A DNA stretch of 17,970 nt from a bacterium (GTDB lineage: Bacteria > Latescibacterota > Latescibacteria > Latescibacterales > Latescibacteraceae): positions 1-17,970 of the forward strand of contig JAJFUH010000167.1 of assembly GCA_021372535.1 (NCBI GenBank), given 5' to 3'. Of the stretch, positions 1-6,307 are shown one piece after another. The notes beneath the pieces are model-generated. The model was not told the origin of the DNA and searched no databases. It worked only from the letters and a program-made list of their open reading frames with translations. Both the position numbers and the translations under genes were made by a program. The number at the start of each line of letters is the position of its first letter. Positions within the stretch are counted from its first letter, which is position 1.

Positions 1-7
1 TGGAAAC

Positions 8-104
8 AGGCTTTTCACGGGGTGCCCTTTCCTTGGTTACTTCCTTTGGGCAAGCAAAGGAAGTAACATCTGAAGGAAGTAACATCTAAAAAAAAGTGTT
101 CTTA
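8..104. repeat. Dispersed repeat A with 13-bp hairpin, copy 1
   Basis: This stretch is repeated near the right end of the window (17600-17680 and 17920-17970). Its core is a perfect inverted repeat, GTTACTTCCTTTG at 36-48 and CAAAGGAAGTAAC at 55-67, around the 6-base loop GGCAAG. A second GAAGGAAGTAACATCT at 73-88 partly duplicates the right arm, and an A-rich AAAGTGTTCTT tail follows, also present in copy 2. Bases 8-58 are identical to the last 51 bases of the window. There is no coding signal. It is probably a non-coding intergenic repeat; its origin is unknown. Confidence 0.8.
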
Positions 105-123
105 AAAAATGGAGGGTTGTATG

Positions 124-208
124 CGATTTACATGCCTTTGACAGCACCGAAACAATACATTTCATTATCGGGCTCGTGAAAAAAATACTTTTTCACAGTC
201 CCCCTTAA
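124..208 (+). repeat. 5'-truncated copy of the palindromic MITE-like element (copy 1)
   Basis: Bases 130-197 match 6009-6076 with two differences, and the similarity to the third copy begins at GCGATTTACATGCC (124). The left arm of the outer stem (GCTGTCAAGGG in the other copies) is missing; only the right arm CCTTTGACAGC (135-145) remains. The right-hand hairpin is intact: GTGAAAAA at 176-183 against TTTTTCAC at 189-196. The copy ends at TTAA (205-208), which is also the first base group of the adjoining insertion sequence. Repeat A seems to have replaced or interrupted the left half. Confidence 0.75.
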
Positions 209-223
209 AGGGCTTGTGATAAA
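205..223 (+). repeat. IS left terminal inverted repeat
   Basis: TTAAAGGGCTTGTGATAAA pairs with the reverse complement of 1709-1727, with two mismatches. The CTTGTGATAAA block (213-223) is perfectly shared by both IS ends and by the left end of the MITE-like element at 5911. Confidence 0.7.
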
Positions 224-252
224 CCTTTGACGCATGTTCATTAAAAAAGTAG

Positions 253-281
253 TTGCTTTTCAGTGAAAACATCCTTATCAT
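253..281 (+). promoter_or_regulatory. Possible sigma-70 promoter of the transposase
   Basis: TTGCTT at 253-258 and TATCAT at 276-281 are separated by 17 bases. They lie 29 bases before the transposase start, which has a strong AGGAGG ribosome site at 301-306. The hexamer match is moderate and the region is AT-rich, so this could be chance. Confidence 0.35.
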
Positions 282-310
282 ATTGATAATAATATAGATA
301 AGGAGGATAT

Positions 311-1657
311 ATGAAGCCGAGAAACCAGAAACCTCAGGAAGAACTATTTCCCTTTATCGAGATGGAAAAATTGATTCCTGAAAATCACATACTGCGAATG
401 ATCGACCGGTATGTTGACTTCAGTTTTATTGATGAACTGGTTGATCACACGTATTCCGAGACGACCGGTAGACCGGCGGAGGATCCCGAACTTATGGTAC
501 GGATAATCACGCTCGGATATTTATACAATCTCAGTGAGAACAAGCTATTCGAGGAACTCAAGATGCACGCGGCGTATCGATGGTTCTGCAATCTTGGGTT
601 TCACGAAAAAGTGCCTGATCGAAGCACGCTGAACAGGCTTCGCAATCACCGATGGGCAGGTGACGGTATTTTTGAACAAATCATGCAAAACATCGTTAAA
701 CAATGTGTTACAGCCGGACTGGTCAGCGGGAAGCATCTGGCGGTGGATGGTACCAAAATCCGAGCCAAAGCATCAATCAAAAGCCTCGAACCGATTGTTG
801 TGGACACGGAGCTTGACGACTACCTCGGGCGACTCAGACTGAAGCCCCGTCCGAAGTCAGACCAACAAGACGAAACCCATCCCGATGACAGAGACTTCCG
901 GGATACGAAGCTATCGAACGAAACCCACCGTTCCACGACCGATCCCGATGCCCGTCTCTATAAAAAATCACTCGGTCAGGAAGCTTCCCTGTCTTATGTC
1001 GGCAACACCCTTATTGACACTAAAAGCAGGGTGATTCTCGCCACGAAAGTCACTCAGCCGGGCATCTCCACGGAATCCGACGCCGCCCGTGAGATGCTCG
1101 ATACGCTTGAGCAAACCGGATTGTCAAAGAACATACAAACGCTTGCCGCAGATAAAGGTTATGGCTCGACTGAATTTGTTACCGATCTCATCAACCGTGG
1201 CATCACCCCTCACATCCCTCTGCTTGCAGAATCCAATCTTGAATCCATACCAGTCTGGAAAACAAAAACATATATCTCCGAACGACAGATAAAACGCGAT
1301 GCAAAAGTGAAACAAATAAAGGCCCGGAATTATGTGCGTCTGCTCGCCCAAACGCACGGCTATAAACTATCGCAAAAATTACGAAAACGTATCGAGCATA
1401 TCTTTGCAGAGGCGAAAATCTGCCATGGTCTTGCTCGTGCCCGCTATCGCGGGATCATTCCAATGCAAGAGCAACTCTCCATGACCGCATTCGTTCAGAA
1501 CATCAAACGTCTCGTTCGCTTTATGAAGAAATGTAATACAAACACTATGATACCTGGCCGAAAAATCAGTTTTAAAGCTTTATTTTTGTCAATTCACAGA
1601 GACTTTTTACAGAACCTCCACCTTTACATAAATTGTGGAGTCATCTCGGGTGGATAA
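311..1657 (+). CDS. IS1182-family DDE transposase
   Basis: The 448-residue protein catalyses transposition of the surrounding IS by DDE chemistry. The N-terminal region (about residues 10-115) has the hallmark helix-rich domain of IS1182/IS5-group transposases, including ITLGYLYNLSENKLFEEL and the VPDRSTLNRLRNHRW segment. Likely catalytic acidic residues are D146 in AVDGTKI, D281 in AADKGYG, and E362 or E367 in RIEHIFAEAK. A charged linker at about 180-215 ends in TDPDARL, as is usual in this family. The start is fixed by AGGAGG at 301-306, four bases before ATG. Length is typical and I see no internal stop or frameshift, so the element may still be active. Family membership is confident; activity is inference. 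Confidence 0.92.
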   Translation: MKPRNQKPQEELFPFIEMEKLIPENHILRMIDRYVDFSFIDELVDHTYSETTGRPAEDPELMVRIITLGYLYNLSENKLFEELKMHAAYRWFCNLGFHEKVPDRSTLNRLRNHRWAGDGIFEQIMQNIVKQCVTAGLVSGKHLAVDGTKIRAKASIKSLEPIVVDTELDDYLGRLRLKPRPKSDQQDETHPDDRDFRDTKLSNETHRSTTDPDARLYKKSLGQEASLSYVGNTLIDTKSRVILATKVTQPGISTESDAAREMLDTLEQTGLSKNIQTLAADKGYGSTEFVTDLINRGITPHIPLLAESNLESIPVWKTKTYISERQIKRDAKVKQIKARNYVRLLAQTHGYKLSQKLRKRIEHIFAEAKICHGLARARYRGIIPMQEQLSMTAFVQNIKRLVRFMKKCNTNTMIPGRKISFKALFLSIHRDFLQNLHLYINCGVISGG

Positions 1658-1708
1658 CCGGGTAATAGATATAAAATCGCTGTTTTTACCCAAATTCTTC
1701 CTACAGAC

Positions 1709-1727
1709 TTTATCACAAGACTTTTAA
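1709..1727 (-). repeat. IS right terminal inverted repeat
   Basis: Its reverse complement matches the left end in 17 of 19 positions. Extended inward to 1702, the same strand matches 5915-5938, inside the left end of the MITE-like element, for 24 identical bases. This links that element to the IS. Confidence 0.7.
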
Positions 1728-1760
1728 GGCGTATCAAATATTATTTCCAGGGAGCGGAAC

Positions 1761-2456
1761 ATGTTTCACAAAATGACATATACAGACCTATGTCATGGAT
1801 GGCGCCGGATATTTCCTCTTATCGGCATCGCCATCATCGCGACTACGAGCGCAGGCGCACAAACGGCAGTAGATTATTTTCCCATGACGGTCGGCAGCAG
1901 GTGGGTTTACTCTGAAAGGCCTTTATCCGGTAATCAGGACAAGGTTTTTACGTACGAGACCGTTGTAGAAAGTACGGATATTTCGAAAAAAGCCGCTATG
2001 TTCATTACCAAAGACACAAGAGCCGAAAAATCGACTTTCAAACGCTATCTTGTCGATAAAGAGGGCGATACAGTCTGGATATCCATGGGTGTTTCACCGT
2101 CGTTGATTTTAATGGATTTCGATCCGCCGTACATCGTGCTGCCGCACGAACCGTCCAAAGTCGGCAAATCATGGGAGTGGATATGGGAAGAGCACAGCGA
2201 TGAATACCCGGACTCGACATTCATCAGGACAACCCTGTTCACGGTGATGAGCACGCATGAGACGATAACGGTTCCGGCGGGTACGTTCACGGACGTTTTA
2301 AAGATCAGAATGATTGATATCGATCCTGAAGGGAAAATAAACGGTATGTACTACCGGTATTTTGCCGGGAAGGTCGGAGAGATACTTTTTTTAAAGGAAA
2401 CACCGGGAGAAAACGCAAGCAGAAGCGAGCTTATCGAGTATTCGATCGCCCCCTGA
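1761..2456 (+). CDS. Exported protein of unknown function
   Basis: The 231-residue protein has a probable signal peptide. After a basic stretch (WRR, residues 14-16) comes the hydrophobic run FPLIGIAIIATTSAGA, and cleavage is likely after AGA (31-33). The mature part begins with DYFPMTVGSRWVYSE, resembling the short 'YFP..VG..W.Y' opening of many secreted beta-rich proteins in uncultured bacteria; this is an impression, not a named family. A TVPAGTFTDVLKIRM segment (about 172-186) is also typical of such proteins. There are no catalytic motifs or membrane segments in the mature part. A GGGAG ribosome site sits just upstream; Met5 is an alternative start. The IS right end is only 33 bases upstream, so the native promoter is probably displaced. 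Confidence 0.75.
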   Translation: MFHKMTYTDLCHGWRRIFPLIGIAIIATTSAGAQTAVDYFPMTVGSRWVYSERPLSGNQDKVFTYETVVESTDISKKAAMFITKDTRAEKSTFKRYLVDKEGDTVWISMGVSPSLILMDFDPPYIVLPHEPSKVGKSWEWIWEEHSDEYPDSTFIRTTLFTVMSTHETITVPAGTFTDVLKIRMIDIDPEGKINGMYYRYFAGKVGEILFLKETPGENASRSELIEYSIAP

Positions 2457-2494
2457 CCCGCGATCCCTTTCCCCCTTTCATCCTTGACTCCTTG

Positions 2495-2560
2495 CCCCTT
2501 CTTCTGTAAACTTATTTCAGGACAAGACAGGTGTCACCAAGTGACAGAAGGGGGCTTTTT
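2495..2560 (+). terminator. Terminator-like hairpin repeat after the exported protein gene
   Basis: CCCCTTCT (2495-2502) pairs with AGAAGGGG (2546-2553). Inside lies a second hairpin, TGTCAC (2532-2537) with GTGACA (2541-2546), and a run of five T follows at 2556-2560. The same design, better preserved, is at 15349-15399, so this may be a dispersed palindromic repeat serving as a plus-strand terminator. Confidence 0.5.
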
Positions 2561-2610
2561 ACCCCGCAGCAAGCAACGTTGATTCCCTTTTCCCGGTGGT
2601 TGACATCCCG

Positions 2611-4200
2611 TTAAAACACCTTCGTAACCGTCCACTCCCATACGAATGTAAAACTGAACCAGATAACCGCAATCAGAAGCGCCCATTTCCAGAGTCCCGG
2701 GAAGGATTTGAGGCCGACCCACGGTCCCTTTGCATCGGGCAGGGTATGAATCGTGAGATTCTCGAGCTTCTCACGGGGCACCGGTTTTTCGAACAGGCAT
2801 GCAATACCGGCGCAGGCAACGGTATACACGAACGAAAAGAACCCGATATAGGTAAAGTTGATGTCGGTGAAAATATCGAGCGACACCGAAAAGAGAACTC
2901 CGGTGACCATGGCGATAAAGGCCGCCCACGGGGTTACCCGTGTGGTGAAAATCCCGACGATATAGAGCGCGACAACGACGCCGAGCACATCGCCGTAGAA
3001 GCTCTGAATGAACGCCATTGCCGAGGGGCTCTTGACAACGAGCGGAAACAGGGTGAGCGTGAGGAGGATGGTCAATCCCTCGACGATACGGGTGACTGTT
3101 TTGAGCTCGCCGGGCTTCGCGGAGGGACGGAGAATACGGAGATAGATATCTTCCGAAAAGAGCGCGCTCGATGCTGTGAGCATGCCATCCACCGTGGACA
3201 ACAGCGCCGCCATGAGGCCCGCCACAAGAAAACCGCGCATTCCGACCGGAAACATGGTGAGAATGACTTTCATGATCGACTCGTCCGGCAGAATCCCGGG
3301 CATCAGGATTCTCATGATCGCGCCGGTCATGAACGAGCAGAAGGGATAGAACAGAACGAGAAAGGCGAGCAGGAGTAAGGATTTCTGGGCATCGAGCTCG
3401 CTTTTTGCGGCAAGAAGACGCTGCGCCATGCCGAAGTTGCATGACATCCATCCGACACCCGCAACGGTTGCCCAGAGAAGCACCGCCTGTGTAGGGAAAT
3501 ACTTGTCGGTGAATATCGACCAGTCCGAGGGGGGAATCATGCTGTTGAGTCTGACTCCGGCGTTACCGACAATCTGTGATGCGGCAAACACGGAAAATCC
3601 GCCGAGTTTGTAAAGCGCCATACCCAGAACGGCTATCAGGGTGATGATTATGAGCATGCCCTGGTAAAAATCTATGGCCAGCACCGTTTTCATGCCCCCT
3701 AAAATGACATAGAAACCCACCACCGCGGAAATAAGAATTATACTGGCCATCATCGACCACCCGAGCAGGTTCTTGAGGAGCAGCGCCCCGAGATACATCG
3801 CCGCCGACAGTGTCACGACCAGTATCGATATCATGATGAGCGAAAACAGCGCGCGGCACTGCACATTGAACCGTTTTTCGAGATATTCGGGCGTCGTGAC
3901 GATCCGCGAGCGCCAGTATATCGGTACGAGAAACATCGCTGCGAACCATGTCGTGAACCACATGTGAACCCCGGGCCACTGGATGAGATACAATCCCCAC
4001 AAAAACCCGAGCCCCGCTATTCCCATGATCGAGGGATCGGCTCCCATCGCAAAAAGGGCTATGGCGATCTGGTACCACGTGCGGCTTCGTCCGCCGGTGA
4101 TGAAATCCTCCGCGCTTGTCTTGCGGTAGTGACGGCTGACGAAGTAACCGGCAATAAATACAGCGAGAAAGTACACTGCAACTACAATCGAATCAATCAT
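2611..4200 (-). CDS. Sodium:solute symporter (SSS family)
   Basis: This 529-residue inner-membrane protein has roughly 13-14 hydrophobic segments, beginning at residues 3-21. It matches the SSS/SGLT family of LeuT-fold sodium-coupled importers. Family-like stretches include the early ITGGRSRTWYQIAIALFAMG block, GFYVILGGMKTVLAIDFYQG in the middle, and a long GFLVAGLMAALLSTVDGMLT block typical of SSS transporters. Length is normal. GGAGAGG lies just upstream of the ATG. The substrate is not readable. It is downstream of, and co-directional with, the SIS-like lipoprotein gene (127-base gap), suggesting a shared role; the gap carries an AACCGCAAAGACACAAAG repeat at 4279-4296, so a separate promoter is possible. 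The family call is confident; the substrate is unknown. Confidence 0.9.
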   Translation of the reverse strand: MIDSIVVAVYFLAVFIAGYFVSRHYRKTSAEDFITGGRSRTWYQIAIALFAMGADPSIMGIAGLGFLWGLYLIQWPGVHMWFTTWFAAMFLVPIYWRSRIVTTPEYLEKRFNVQCRALFSLIMISILVVTLSAAMYLGALLLKNLLGWSMMASIILISAVVGFYVILGGMKTVLAIDFYQGMLIIITLIAVLGMALYKLGGFSVFAASQIVGNAGVRLNSMIPPSDWSIFTDKYFPTQAVLLWATVAGVGWMSCNFGMAQRLLAAKSELDAQKSLLLLAFLVLFYPFCSFMTGAIMRILMPGILPDESIMKVILTMFPVGMRGFLVAGLMAALLSTVDGMLTASSALFSEDIYLRILRPSAKPGELKTVTRIVEGLTILLTLTLFPLVVKSPSAMAFIQSFYGDVLGVVVALYIVGIFTTRVTPWAAFIAMVTGVLFSVSLDIFTDINFTYIGFFSFVYTVACAGIACLFEKPVPREKLENLTIHTLPDAKGPWVGLKSFPGLWKWALLIAVIWFSFTFVWEWTVTKVF

Positions 4201-4327
4201 ATCCTCTCCAGAAGAATCAACTGTTAACTCTGATTATTCGTTAGTAATCCCGCATTCATAAAAAAGGTTGAAACATTGAACCGCAAAGACACAAAGGAAC
4301 TAAGAATTGCATGGTGATACCGTTCGA

Positions 4328-5689
4328 TTACCGGGCAGAAAAACCCTGCTTACCGGGCGGCAGGTTGAAAACCGTTTCACCGATGAGCATCCAGTAGCAT
4401 GTTGTCATGACCACACCGGAGGGCGGTATGAAATTGATATCGTACCCGGGCACATTGACCGTCGTATCCCCATGCTTCCAGTACGGGTCGATGTAAATAT
4501 CGATCAGACCCATGTCCGGTGTCAAGGGCGAACCCTCTCCCAGAACGGCAGGCCCGGGCGTGAAGACACAGATGGTCTTCGCTCCCGCTGCGCGGGCCAT
4601 AAGTAATTCCTGCTCCGGGTAGTAGGAATAGCCGACATGAAGCCAGACATCCCCGGGATCGAGCAATCCATTAAGGTGATCGGGGCCGAATCCGTTTTCG
4701 TTCACGGTGAAAACATGGGGAAATTCCGGCATGCGCTGCTGGGATGCCATAAAATGACCGATAAGGCTTGCCTCCACTTTTTTCCCGGAAAGAATAGTTT
4801 CGGCGCACAGCTTCCCCGCATCGTGGAATTTATTCATTTCATTCGCCCGTATGTTTTCGAGAAATCCTTTCACGGCGGTGATATACTGCCGTCCCAGGAC
4901 GCCTGCTTCAACCGGGCTGATGGTCAGATCGGGATGAAACGTGAATTCATCGACCCGCTTGTTTCTCGGAGCCGCTCCCGGAACGAACATGCTCTGCCAC
5001 ATGGCGGGCATTTTTCCCTCACGGGTCAGGGCGGCGACATACTCGGCGGTGAACACCCACATGTCGATGATATTCGCAATCCCCGCAATCGGGCCTGTCA
5101 CTGCATCCTGCCCTATATGCATAACGGGCGATGTCCCCGGCGCGAGACCGTTGTCGATGACATAATCAGCAATACCGGCGGCGCGGGAATCCCGTGACCC
5201 GAAAACGATCACCATCGCACCCATATCCTTGAGCACACCGAGGAGCTTGATCTGGGCTTCGGGATTGAGCTCCATCGTTCCAGCAAGCACAACATCCTGC
5301 GCGGTAAGTTTCCCCTCCTGAGGGAGGAGATAGATTTTCGTCAGGCCGCCCGCCCGTCCGTACGCCTCGGTAACAAATCCTCCCCATGTATTGTTGATGG
5401 GTAGGTAATACGTTCCGTCTTTGGTAATCGCGGGGTCTGTCGTTCCGCCCGTAAGGGTTTCATCGTCCGTGACATATATCCGCCCACCTTTGACAGCGCG
5501 GGCAGCGGCGGCTTCCGCAGCTTTATTCATGGTATCGAGCTGGGTCGCGGATTGATCGAGACAGCCGATCACCGCGGAAATAAACATGTCGCCCGGATGC
5601 ACCGCAGCGGGAGTCTCGGCCTTTTTCGAACAGCCATGAGCGCCGAGGCACAGACAGAGAAGGATAAAACATGCCGATAGCCTTTGCAT
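4328..5689 (-). CDS. Lipoprotein with two degenerate SIS-like halves
   Basis: The 453-residue protein has a lipoprotein signal (residues 1-20, Cys20 in LGAHGC), so it is probably anchored outside the cytoplasm. The body resembles two sugar isomerase (SIS) fold halves. Half one has AAAARAVKGGRIYVTD (about 60-75), then DVVLAGTMELNPEAQIKLL (132-150), GAMVIVFGS and IADYVIDNG. Half two has LDPGDVWLHVGYSYYPEQEL (343-362), then GAKTICVFTPG. These follow the SIS pattern of a glycine turn after the first strand, a D-hydrophobic strand, a helix, and GA-hydrophobic strand, but the usual GNGGS or SGxS phosphosugar loops are absent. I chose ATG at 5689 because AAGGG lies six bases upstream; a GTG at 5704 would add five residues. 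The SIS assignment is inference from patterning; substrate and activity are unknown. Confidence 0.7.
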   Translation of the reverse strand: MQRLSACFILLCLCLGAHGCSKKAETPAAVHPGDMFISAVIGCLDQSATQLDTMNKAAEAAAARAVKGGRIYVTDDETLTGGTTDPAITKDGTYYLPINNTWGGFVTEAYGRAGGLTKIYLLPQEGKLTAQDVVLAGTMELNPEAQIKLLGVLKDMGAMVIVFGSRDSRAAGIADYVIDNGLAPGTSPVMHIGQDAVTGPIAGIANIIDMWVFTAEYVAALTREGKMPAMWQSMFVPGAAPRNKRVDEFTFHPDLTISPVEAGVLGRQYITAVKGFLENIRANEMNKFHDAGKLCAETILSGKKVEASLIGHFMASQQRMPEFPHVFTVNENGFGPDHLNGLLDPGDVWLHVGYSYYPEQELLMARAAGAKTICVFTPGPAVLGEGSPLTPDMGLIDIYIDPYWKHGDTTVNVPGYDINFIPPSGVVMTTCYWMLIGETVFNLPPGKQGFSAR

Positions 5690-5748
5690 TGTAATCCCTT
5701 TCACCGTACTCGTTTATCCGGTTATCCAGTTAAGTCAGCTTACATGAT

Positions 5749-5858
5749 TGATCCCCCTCGGCTTCGCCGTCTCCCCCTTATAAAAGAAAGGGGGAGAAAA
5801 GTGCCCCAAATACCGCTCCCCCCTTAAAAAGGGGGGATGCCGCAGGCAGGGGGGATCA
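5749..5858. repeat. Compound C/G-rich palindromic intergenic repeat
   Basis: The outer arms are TGATCCCCCT (5749-5758) and AGGGGGGATCA (5848-5858), with one unpaired G. Inside are two more hairpins: CTCCCCCTT (5771-5779) with AAGGGGGAG (5788-5796), and CCCCCCTT (5818-5825) with AAGGGGGG (5829-5836). Small CGGC-TTC-GCCG and GCC-GCA-GGC hairpins sit beside the outer arms. Related designs occur at 2495-2560, 9344-9372 and 15279-15399. Confidence 0.7.
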
Positions 5859-5910
5859 CATACTATCGGAAGAAATTATCAATGCTTATCACACTGGATA
5901 ACCGTATTCG

Positions 5911-6087
5911 TTTAAAAAGTCTTGTGATAAAGTCTGTATGTGTGGATATAAGCTGTCAAGGGTCGGCATTAAGTGCCGATCCCCGATTAATGATTCGGGG
6001 ACAAGCTTACATGCCCTTGACAGCACCGAAACAATACATTTCATTATCGGGCTCGTGAAAAATATACTTTTTCACAGCCCTCTTAAA
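5911..6087 (+). mobile_element. MITE-like palindromic element, copy 2 (177 bp)
   Basis: The left end TTTAAAAAGTCTTGTGA continues into bases that match the resident IS right end over 24 identical positions (5915-5938 against 1702-1725, inverted). The right end, read inverted, is TTTAAGAGGGCTGTGAAAAA, similar to the IS left end. Inside are an 11-bp outer stem, GCTGTCAAGGG (5952-5962) with CCCTTGACAGC (6014-6024), enclosing two smaller hairpins. A further hairpin follows: GGGC plus GTGAAAAA (6049-6062) with TTTTTCAC plus GCCC (6068-6080). There is no coding capacity. It is probably a non-autonomous element; the ends are inferred. Confidence 0.6.
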
Positions 6088-6229
6088 AGCCGATTATCTT
6101 TTCTTTCAACACAGTATATACTGTCCGCTGCCCGTTGACAAGTCAATATTAGCACTAATTTTTTATACGATATCACCAAAATCCTGAAATTCGACTCATA
6201 TAAAAGAGTCCGGGATGCGCAAAAAAAAC

Positions 6230-6263
6230 TTGTAATCCTTTCTTCCTCAACCTACTTTATAAT
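6230..6263 (+). promoter_or_regulatory. Possible promoter of the amidohydrolase gene
   Basis: A perfect TATAAT lies at 6258-6263, 44 bases before the start codon. No good -35 hexamer sits at 17 bases; TTGTAA (6230-6235) is 22 bases away. The -10 alone makes this a weak call in AT-rich sequence. Confidence 0.3.
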
Positions 6264-6307
6264 AAACATATACCATTGAGCATAACCACTTACAGGGAAA
6301 TCACGCT

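Larger units (their letters stand above)
205..1727 (+). mobile_element. IS1182-family insertion sequence, apparently complete
   Basis: A single intact transposase gene is bounded by imperfect terminal inverted repeats. The left end (205-223) reads TTAAAGGGCTTGTGATAAA and the right end (1709-1727, reverse complement) reads TTAAAAGTCTTGTGATAAA, which is 17 of 19 identical. Both begin with TTAA, so TTAA may be the duplicated target. The span of about 1.5 kb fits the family. The outer limits are my inference from the repeat match; an empty site is needed to fix them. The left end abuts a truncated MITE-like repeat, and the right end lies 33 bases before the next gene. Confidence 0.75.
5690..6307. 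other. Divergent intergenic region with two repeats
   Basis: No convincing gene lies here. The region separates the minus-strand lipoprotein gene from the plus-strand amidohydrolase gene. It holds a compound C/G-rich palindrome (5749-5858), a MITE-like element (5911-6087) and an AT-rich stretch leading into 6308. Short open frames across 5837-6138 are made of repeat sequence and have no coding features. Confidence 0.7.

Noticed and set aside
2596-3378. 260-codon plus-strand open frame
   Set aside because: It lies antisense to the symporter gene, is rich in charged residues with no domain pattern, and the opposite frame encodes a clear membrane transporter.
5952-6080. Riboswitch or structured leader for the amidohydrolase gene
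   Set aside because: The same structures recur at 9540-9642 and 135-200 next to unrelated genes, with transposon-like ends, so a mobile element fits better.
5837-6138. Two short plus-strand frames before the amidohydrolase
   Set aside because: They consist of the palindromic repeat and the MITE-like element and lack ribosome sites.
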